Shown here: piece by piece, positions 56,317 to 64,000 of the stretch
Layout: each line of letters starts with the position of its first letter
Numbering within the stretch: position 1 is the stretch's first letter
Assembly (NCBI GenBank): GCA_011947345.1
Contig: JAAVTG010000400.1
Location: 1-64,000 of the forward strand
Reading direction: 5' to 3'
DNA length: 64,000 nt
From: Phytophthora quininea
Taxonomy: Eukaryota > Oomycota > Peronosporomycetes > Peronosporales > Peronosporaceae
Translations under genes and position numbers: made by a program
Notes under the pieces: model-generated
The model's input: the letters and a program-made list of their open reading frames with translations, nothing else
Told to the model about the DNA's origin: nothing
The model's database searches: none

Positions 56317-59300
56317 AAATAGTAATACTAATACTAGCATATTTGTAAAAAAAAGTATTAATACCAGTAATACCGATTCAGTTTTTGTATTACATCTACT
56401 ACTCTTGATAATACTTTGTAAGTCCAATCCCCCGATTCCTGATTAAGATTTTGCACTTCACAACTCAACTTCTAGGGGTTCCAAAAGAGACGAGTTTTCG
56501 TTGTCTATTCACATTTCATTATTAATTCACCTTTAAAGGTCCCAACTGATAAGAATTAGGCCCTAAGCACGAAGATCACCTCCCTGCTCGGCCCTATGCA
56601 ACAAACCAAGCAATCGGAAGTCACTTCGAGGAGGGCGAACATGAGGTGATTAGCTACAGTGTAACTTATTAGATGTTGCACACCATCTTTGGGCGGCTAT
56701 CCAGTACATTTATTCGAGCCATGGCCAGTTCGAGCTCGCGTGAACATGTTCTTTCACAACCAACCCTTGACAAGGCTCTGTTGCCAAGATTACAGGCTCT
56801 ATGATCTTTATCCGCACTTCTCCATTGTTGTAAACGACTGCGAGCGCTTTCAGTGACTTCTTCCACGTACGGACTCGGTGTTGCTGTTGTTCACTCGCTG
56901 ACTCGGTGTCATAACCAGTTAGTAGCAAAGCTGCATAAGCTGCAAGCTCTCTGATTGTAGCCTTTTAGTTGTACATGCACGTGGGGCGATCTCGGGATTG
57001 CATAAAATTTGGACAGGGGTTAATCCTATCCGAATCCGGGATTGCTCTTCATTACATCTACCCCGTGCTATTTTTCATTACTTTCATCCTGTTTTGTAGC
57101 TCGAGATCATCTCACGCGCGTTTCTTTCAGAACTTTGGTCACCAAGACAGTCTGAACAGCCTTGTTTTACAACTCATGAAAGTACTGCGAAAGAATCGAT
57201 GGTGTTTGTGTGTTGTCAAATCCTTAATGGACTGGAACGTGTGGAGTGTAGGGCAACCCAGCGGAACTTTTGTTGTGCTGAAGGTGGTAGTACAGTATTC
57301 ATGGAAGGCACAAACACGCGGTATGGGTCCTGTGGTTAAGGTTCCTTATGTAACTCCATAATAGAGCGATCAATTACAGTTCGAAAGGCCATTGATTCCT
57401 CTTGTTCGATTTTTCAGCTGGCCGCCACGATAGCGCTTTTCGACTGACACATGTCGAAGTACTTGTTTTCTGCCTCTTCATTGGACAGTCTTCTGACTGG
57501 ACTACTATAGAAGATCTACACACCACCCTCTAGGATTCTGCATTTAAATAATAACTATTATGTGGGTGGTACTTTTGATGCGTGTTGTTATTAATCTTGG
57601 GCCCAGTCTTGTAATTTACCGCGAAAACGGAACAGGGTTTAGGAGGAGGTCTCCTGGCAAAGGACTTTCATCCTACCTGGAGCCGCAACGGAATGACTTG
57701 TCACGCTCATTCAAACCGCGATTGGCCCCAACCAACGTAATTTGAGATTAAGACTCAATTTTGGTCCACGGGTGTCTTAAAGGTGCCCTTGTAGGCGCGA
57801 CCTTGCGTATTATCGCTGCGTAAAGCTACGGGTTCATCAATAACAAGTAACATACATTAGTCGATGCCTGTCGATGCAGATGGATTTTAGTAATGCTTGT
57901 TTTGCAATTCATAGCTTGATTCGAGTTCGTATACATTTGTCAATAAATTATTGCGTGTCTGTCGGCTATAACAAAAACCATGCGTTGATCAATCCTCACG
58001 TAACTGCCGCTTGTTGGAGCTGTCTTCCGACAGGTATCATGAGCAGCAGTCCAAATGCACCGGCGACCTGTTCGTGGGCAACAAATACTTGGTGCTACCC
58101 GAGGGCATATTTACAGCCAGATGTTACATCACTATCAAAGAGTTGTAGTATAAGCCAGTGTAGAGGACAGCAAAATGGGATCGAACTCTCAAAGTACAGG
58201 CAGTCTTCGTTTTACTGAGTAAATTCACCCCCAAGACATTGGAGACTGCTTGTGTGGGGGACAGGGATTCGTGGAAGGCTTTACAGAAGCGTCGTTGACG
58301 GTCATGGGGCAAAGCGACAGCGCGTAATTCACCTGTTACACTCGCATGTCCGTTTCGAGCACCCCCAATCCATGAGGTGCAAAAGAACCCAATCAGGGAT
58401 CCTTCAACCTTGAGGAATGAATCCGCTTCCTAGAAAGGGCGTTTTCGCCCAGGTATGGCATGGCTCTACCCCCACCCCCACTCAAACTGCCAAAGCTGGT
58501 AATATGTGCTGGCAGCTCTAACACCTAAATTGGATTAGTTACGGCGATAGTGTGGTGAAGCACTTTCTCGGAAATCATGGCAATACTGGAGTCCAGCATG
58601 TCGGATCCAGACTTACATCCCCGGAAAAGATATGGATACAGTCCCGGAAGCGGTGGATCTTGGTAGATCTAACATCTTCACACCAACACAAGAGCCGATC
58701 CAGCCTACCGACGGGTACACAAGGTGAGCACAGGTTCAGCTGATCACAGATCATCGGAGCACACACACACACACACCCTCCGTAGTCGGTGTCTAGGCGC
58801 AGTGGAAGCGGGTTTTGGTAAATCCCGCTACACCACAATGGTTGACACTTCTGAGCATTCGCCAGGTATTTGATCACTAATGACCCGCTCTGTTCGCTTT
58901 CGATGTTGAAAGGAAAACTTCGCTTTGGTCGTGGCGGGAAAGAACAGAGCCCCGAAGTGTGAGTTTTTGCTCATTGAACTCTCAACTTTAACATCTTGTT
59001 CGGAATCCGATCTTGCTGCATCCCTCGTAGTAGTTAATCAAATCTCTCGTAGCTACCTTGTCCTCCGTGTTGGTGAATAGCTACGTTGACACGATCCCCT
59101 GAAACTTGATCGACTTGGACTCGCCGCTCCAGCCATCGCCAGCGGTTCCGACTTCGGACATTTCTGCAGTGCTCACTTCAACACCGTCCTATCATCCTCT
59201 CGGTCAAGAGCCGTAATTCAACATCGCGAGGCAAATTTGAGTCAACATGACATCTTCTAGCCATTACACTGCACAGATATTACACTCACGAAGATTAACA

Positions 59301-59599
59301 TTTTTAATTCCCACTCGAGTCTGGGAGCAACGATATCAATTTTGATGCGATGACACCTCCTAATGCCGACAAGTCTGATTCATTCGTTTGGAAATACCAA
59401 ATGAGATGCATCTTCGAAAACTGTGGATGACATTCAACTCCGTTTTATTCGTGATGATCGCCACGAAATACAAGCGACTGCGGTGTTCATTGAAATCGAA
59501 TAATCTAGTACTAGGTCACGAATGCCCCAGACTCTTGAGATCAAGCACATATCCTAGTTTAAATACTTTGATGCCATCGCCTTGTAGATCTATTCTACG
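56317..59599. other. AT-rich region with no recognised gene
   Basis: About 3.3 kb of low-information sequence. Frames at 56969-57361 and 57560-57745 (+) show no family resemblance. A (CA)n simple repeat lies at about 58759-58777. The ClpB relic may extend into the last few hundred bases. Confidence 0.35.
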
Positions 59600-60995
59600 C
59601 GCATTAATCCTTTAACCATGATATGCAACGTACCGCCCTTATTTTGGTGACTCTTGGCTTCCTCGGCTTCTCCAATCCGAGGCTTGGTATCGGAGATGGC
59701 GTAACACTTCAGATCGGCTACGGTCTGCAGGTCTTAGCGCGGTTGACCCGTTCCACCTGGATCTGCAGAGTGCTGAAGCTTGTCGGTAAGATCTCGACTT
59801 CCGTCTTCTCCGCTTGGCGACGAAGGATAAACGGTTTGAACTCGCCCTGACCGCACCTATTCTTGCGTTTTTTCTCGATCCTGTTAGTAATTTGTGCTTT
59901 CTTTTCGTCGCCAGTGCAATAGATTAAACCCAGCTGCAGTTGGCAACGATCCAATTCATCAATAACTTTTGGCTGTCGCGTTGGACGCGGTTATTACCAC
60001 ACCCTTCATCAATGGCATCGATTATCTTGTCCGACATGAAGCGCTCCTTGGTGTACCGGTCACTGAAGTTGGTAGCAGGGTCCGCATGCCATGGTGCGAC
60101 TCGCAGCGTTTGTTTAGTCATTCCAGAATACTCACGGTGTCCACACTGTACACTGTTGGCATTTTCACCATCACGTGCTGGAGAATGCCTTATGTATCCA
60201 CACATGTTCACGGTACTCGTTCATCATCGTTGCACCGATGTATTCCAGTTCACCACGCGCAAGCATGGGCTTTGATGGGGTTGGTAGCGTCCATCGAGCC
60301 TGAATTGTGACTGGCACCAAGGATAAATGCACCTTATCGGTGAACAGTACGATCTTTACTTCGTTCTTTTTGATTTCCTTTAACCATGCATTCCTCGAAC
60401 TCGCCGCGGTACTTGAGACCGGCGATCAACAAAACTGATTCGGACGTTTTGCCGACCACAATACGGTGGGTTGACCCTTCATGATAGCGGTCTTGCGCAC
60501 ACCGGGATCACTGGGGTCATTCTTGGCTCGCCGAGTCAAAATACGAATCATTCTGTCGGATGACAGATCAATCTTGTCTCAGCGAAGAGCTATCAGGTCC
60601 TGGATCTACTTGTTCAGCGCGTCATAAATCTCTTCTGCATTGGCTTTCATGACGGGTCTAATGTGTGCACCGCCTCCTTAACTTGAGTGTAATCTAATCC
60701 CGACACTTACGAGTTGGTGTGCAGTGCCATACTTCAGTGGTCAGCGATTAACCGCGTGTCCTTCATGGCCTTCTGCATCGTTCAGGCGCCTTCATTGTGG
60801 TTGTGGTCGAGTCCACACAGAGGGGTTTGAGCTAGAGTTTACACTGGTAGCTTCTCGAGCGCCCGCCACATACCATTCATAAAACCTGACGCATTGCCGA
60901 CCACCTTGTCCGCGATCCTCTTGGCCAAGTGATCGTTGAACAGAGCGTAGCCCACTTGCAGCGGTGGCGGAAGTCGTCTTTTGCGAGGTACTCAA
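59600..60995 (-). pseudogene. ClpB/HSP101-type disaggregase pseudogene
   Basis: Minus-strand pieces in order: an N-domain-like stretch (ALFNDHLAKRIADKVVG, KAMKDTRLIADH) at about 60960-60720, DPGVRKTAIMKG near 60500, AGLKYRGEFEE near 60410, EIKKNEVKIVLFTDKVHLSL near 60370, SKPMLARGELEYIGATMMNE near 60270, ATNFSDRYTKERFMSDKIID near 60060 and a coiled-coil-like piece to about 59620. These follow the ClpB order: Walker A, Walker B, then the sensor and middle region. Key residues are lost: the Walker A loop reads GVRKT instead of GVGKT, and Walker B Asp-Glu reads DK. Many stops. The C-terminal ATPase domain is not seen. A clear pseudogene. Confidence 0.82.
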
Positions 60996-63300
60996 TCAAG
61001 TACCCATTGAATCTTGGTCTTCTATTCGTATAGTCCCAAGTTGACACACGACCTTTCAGAAGGCAGTACCGATTGACAGTTCTTGGGATTTCTTCTGGAT
61101 GATTACGCGAAAGTTGTCACATAACATCAGCTACTGAAAGGTACTGGGATGGTGTTCGAATGTTTTGAAGACGGCCGAATTTTGCACGGTCTCTCGTGCA
61201 CGACAGAAATCGGTTAGTTGAGGGTTAACCCGTGCACAAGAAGAAAATGGAGCTGAAGAAAGCGAAGAAATGCTCGTTGGATGGTGGTAAGAAGATGAGA
61301 TGGCGTGAATGAAGCATAAAGAACGGCTCGCCGTATGATGGAGAACGGCTGAAGCGTGTGATGAAGGCGGATTTGCGAATGGAGAAGACGGATGTCGTGG
61401 CAACACATTGGAGCATAAAGAACAACGAGAAATCGTATGTAGATTTAGCAGATTGTTGCAGTGTGAATCAACCTGTGCACCTCTTGACGAGGCCACCACA
61501 CCAAGACGAGAGATAAATCTGATACTGCGAGGAGCCAAAATGGTGAGAGTGCGTTGGCAAAAGTGAACGTACCAGTGAAGATGAAGAAGAGGAGATGTTG
61601 ATCTCACACTGCGGCAAAGCGAATAGATGTTGTAATGGACAAAGACCAACAAGAAGATCCTGGCAGGGCGGGCACATGCATTAAGATGTTTGTGAGGCGT
61701 CTCACATGGAACCGTGTGTAATGTACGTGGACGCACTGTATAGCAGCAAGACGATGCTGATAATGTTGAGTGTCTTGAACTGGCAGTGCATGGAGCAATA
61801 CGCAGGAGTGTTGGATAAGTTGGAACGGTAAGCACACAGACGGCTCTGTTGAGAGGAGTACTTAGCTGTCTCTTAACAAATTTGTCTAATTGTGAGAAAC
61901 ACGAGACCTATTGTCTGTCTCATTAACGCGAGAGTGGACGTGCAAGATATGACGTTTATGATACCGCCTGGTGGAAGCTGGCAGCTGTTGTACCCCGTAG
62001 ACTGTTGAAGCTGGCGCCTGACATGGTGGTCACTACATGTGATGGAGCGAAGAACGTCAGCAAAGAGTGACAGGCATAACTGCAGCATAGAAGACGTCTG
62101 AGGGTAATCGCATAGGTCATTTTCGATGCCAGACTTCCATACCCATTAAGAGATATTCATCCAGGACAAAAACAAAATCGTTATCAAGTGTCACGGCTCA
62201 CTTGCAATCGTCATTGATGCGAACAACTGAAGTAGCTCGGACTGCCAATGAACAGACCAAACCGTTTTCGTTAACCCCACTTATATTTGTCCTGGGAAAA
62301 GGAGCAAAATGACATTTTTCAAAAGGCGGTGAGGCGGGCTTTGTCCTTGCAAGCCTCGTCATAGGACAAAATTGACCCAGTTTTTGTGTTGGTATTTGAA
62401 CCCATGGGTTCGTAGATAGTGACAGGTTTTCAGACCTATACGAAATCAAGATAAACCTCGAATTTGTCCTAGCGTCTAGCCAAAATGAAAACACTTAGAG
62501 GTGTTTATCAAGCTGATATTTTATTCGCAAGGACAACGAAGGTCATTAGAGTTGCCGCCACTGCTAGAAAAGTGAGGACGAAGCTTTGTATCCATAGCCT
62601 TCTCAGACGTCATGCATTAGTATTGTTGTCTAAACAACCCCTAGATTTTCGGTCCTCTATTTTACGCTATGGCCTGGATAGGTGTCGTCCTAACACGAGC
62701 TACTCGAGTCAAATCACTATGCAATCGCGCGAAGCGAAAACTTCATTTTAACTAACCAACTAACGGTGCATGTAGGTACGAAATCGGACTTATGAAATAT
62801 ACAGTAACTTGGTTACAGTAAACGTAACCGATTGTAATTTGTGGTCAGAAACACCCTCCCTCAGTTTTGAGCTTGCTACGTATCAGCGTCGATGCGCTGT
62901 TCATTCAGCAAGTGTGATCTCATGGATGTGGATGTAACACAGGCGTGTAGTGTATGTGGATCTCGCGTGCACCACATGTGCAGCAATCTCGTTTTTGAAG
63001 GAGAGCTAAATCAGAGGTAAACCCATTATGAATGGCATATCTGTTCTCGTATTCAAATTTTAACGTTTAAAAACAGATTCTGCAGCACTGCATGCTACCG
63101 CAAATATAGCGGCCTAGCACCCCGTCGAGAAGGAGATCGTTATCCAACAAAACGGCACAAGGTGATGAAAAACTGCTGTTCTAGTTGACGATGAAACTTA
63201 TTTTACTGACGATGTATTGCTGCTGTACTTTAGCCCACTGTTTCAGGATCGGCTGAGAGCACGTGGAGCCAAACTACGGCTAGTATACCACTAGCCCAAA
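60996..63300. other. Region without a supported gene
   Basis: The long minus-strand frame at 61131-61835 is Ser/Cys/His-rich with no motif and is probably chance. I found no conserved motif in 61840-63300. Confidence 0.35.
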
Positions 63301-63305
63301 CCTCA

Positions 63306-63838
63306 ATGGCATTGTTGGCAGAGCCAATGGTACCGACACAAGAATCATCTCGGAGTTTTAGCACGACTGACTTCTTCGAGATGTCTCCAGTTCGCCCGTT
63401 AGCAACACCATCGGCTGGTTCTCAATGCGAGTTCGCGTCTCCAGCATTGCCACTAAGTACCGGTGCAATCCCGGCCGCAGTAAGCTCCGAACCAGCCACT
63501 TTGAATGCGTCTTTGGCATCGAAAACGGTAGCTTTCGGAAGAGATGGGGCACCGGCGGGTGTTTGTCATTTTCGACCCCCGATGCCACAGAAGAGTTGTG
63601 GGACTACATTCATCAGCTTGAAACCCCGAGGAGAAAGACACACGGGAACCAAGACAAAAGTTTTACAAATTTGTGCTTGTTGTGTTTAGAGAAGGTTCGT
63701 ACATCCCATACTACTATCGCTGAGATGTTGACAAAAGGCGTGCCTCACAAGAAAAGTGGAGAAATGCAAAAGGCAAACGCTGACATGGTTAACCAGCAAG
63801 TCTCAAAATGGCTGACCACGGAAGGTGCGCATTACTAA
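63306..63838 (+). pseudogene. hAT transposon BED zinc finger fragment
   Basis: Two overlapping frames. The second (about 63580-63838) reads LWDYIHQLETPRRKTHGNQD, FTNLCLLCLEKVRTSHTTI, KGVPHKKSGEMQKAN and ends TTEGAHY, a BED-type C-x2-C finger with following spacer typical of the N terminus of oomycete hAT transposases. The transposase body is absent before the window ends, so it is a fragment, or the first exon of an element with a break. Confidence 0.55.
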
Positions 63839-64000
63839 ACTGTGGCACCATATATATGTTTTATTAGGTTTTCTTAGCAGTTTGTGTTTGCGCAGGTCTA
63901 CCATATAGCACGTGTTCTTCAAGCGCTTTTTGCATCTTCTTCGAGCAGCCAAGGCGTCCCAGATTTTATCGTTCTCATCCGAGAACGACATTACAATATT

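Noticed and set aside
61131..61835. 234-residue minus-strand frame rich in Ser, His and Cys
   Set aside because: No conserved motif, and composition reflects a purine-rich plus strand; judged as chance.

Overview
The window looks like a nuclear contig from an oomycete, most likely Phytophthora or a close relative. The evidence is compact GC-rich eukaryotic genes with short (about 57-93 nt) GT-AG introns, a Crinkler-RHS type effector-like pseudogene, oomycete-style seven-repeat Cys/His (WRKY19-like) protein, a formin with WASHC3-like repeats, and a transposon mix (Ty3/gypsy, DIRS, Helitron, PIF/Harbinger, Tc1/mariner, hAT) typical of these genomes. No prokaryotic operon, rRNA, tRNA or CRISPR was recognised.

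Layout. Bases 1-22150 are gene dense: formate dehydrogenase (+, cut by the window edge), a decayed Crinkler-RHS gene (-), mitochondrial F1-ATPase assembly factor ATP11/ATPAF1 (+), importin-7/8-like karyopherin (-), cytosolic HSP90 (-), a coiled-coil RING/U-box protein (+), a ZNF830-like splicing-related protein (+), two copies of a CTP-dependent lipid kinase-like membrane protein (-) flanking an IQ-HECT ubiquitin ligase (-), and a six-exon SPRING1/C12orf49 homologue (+). Bases 22150-34800 are AT-richer and hold decayed retroelements: two Ty3/gypsy fragments and a DIRS-type RT-RNaseH-tyrosine recombinase relic. Bases 34800-48540 are again genic: formin (+), Cys/His-repeat protein (-), an unrecognised protein (+), LMBR1-like membrane protein (-) and the NatD-like acetyltransferase NAA40 (-). 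Bases 48540-64000 are transposon graveyard: a dead Tc1/mariner copy, Helitron pieces, a nearly intact Tc1/mariner element with 244-bp inverted repeats inserted in a Helitron helicase, a PIF/Harbinger gene pair, a ClpB/HSP101 pseudogene and a hAT BED finger.

Most otherwise healthy genes carry one to five apparent frameshifts, nearly all explained by one missing base in a short homopolymer. I read these as assembly/consensus errors, not pseudogenisation, and give spans over the whole gene. True pseudogenes here (Crinkler, ClpB, Myb-like, transposon relics) differ in having substitutions at key residues and scattered stops. The genes are mostly independent housekeeping functions (proteostasis: HSP90, HECT ligase, ATP11, ClpB relic; nuclear import; cytoskeleton; membrane lipid metabolism) and I see no multi-gene pathway cluster.
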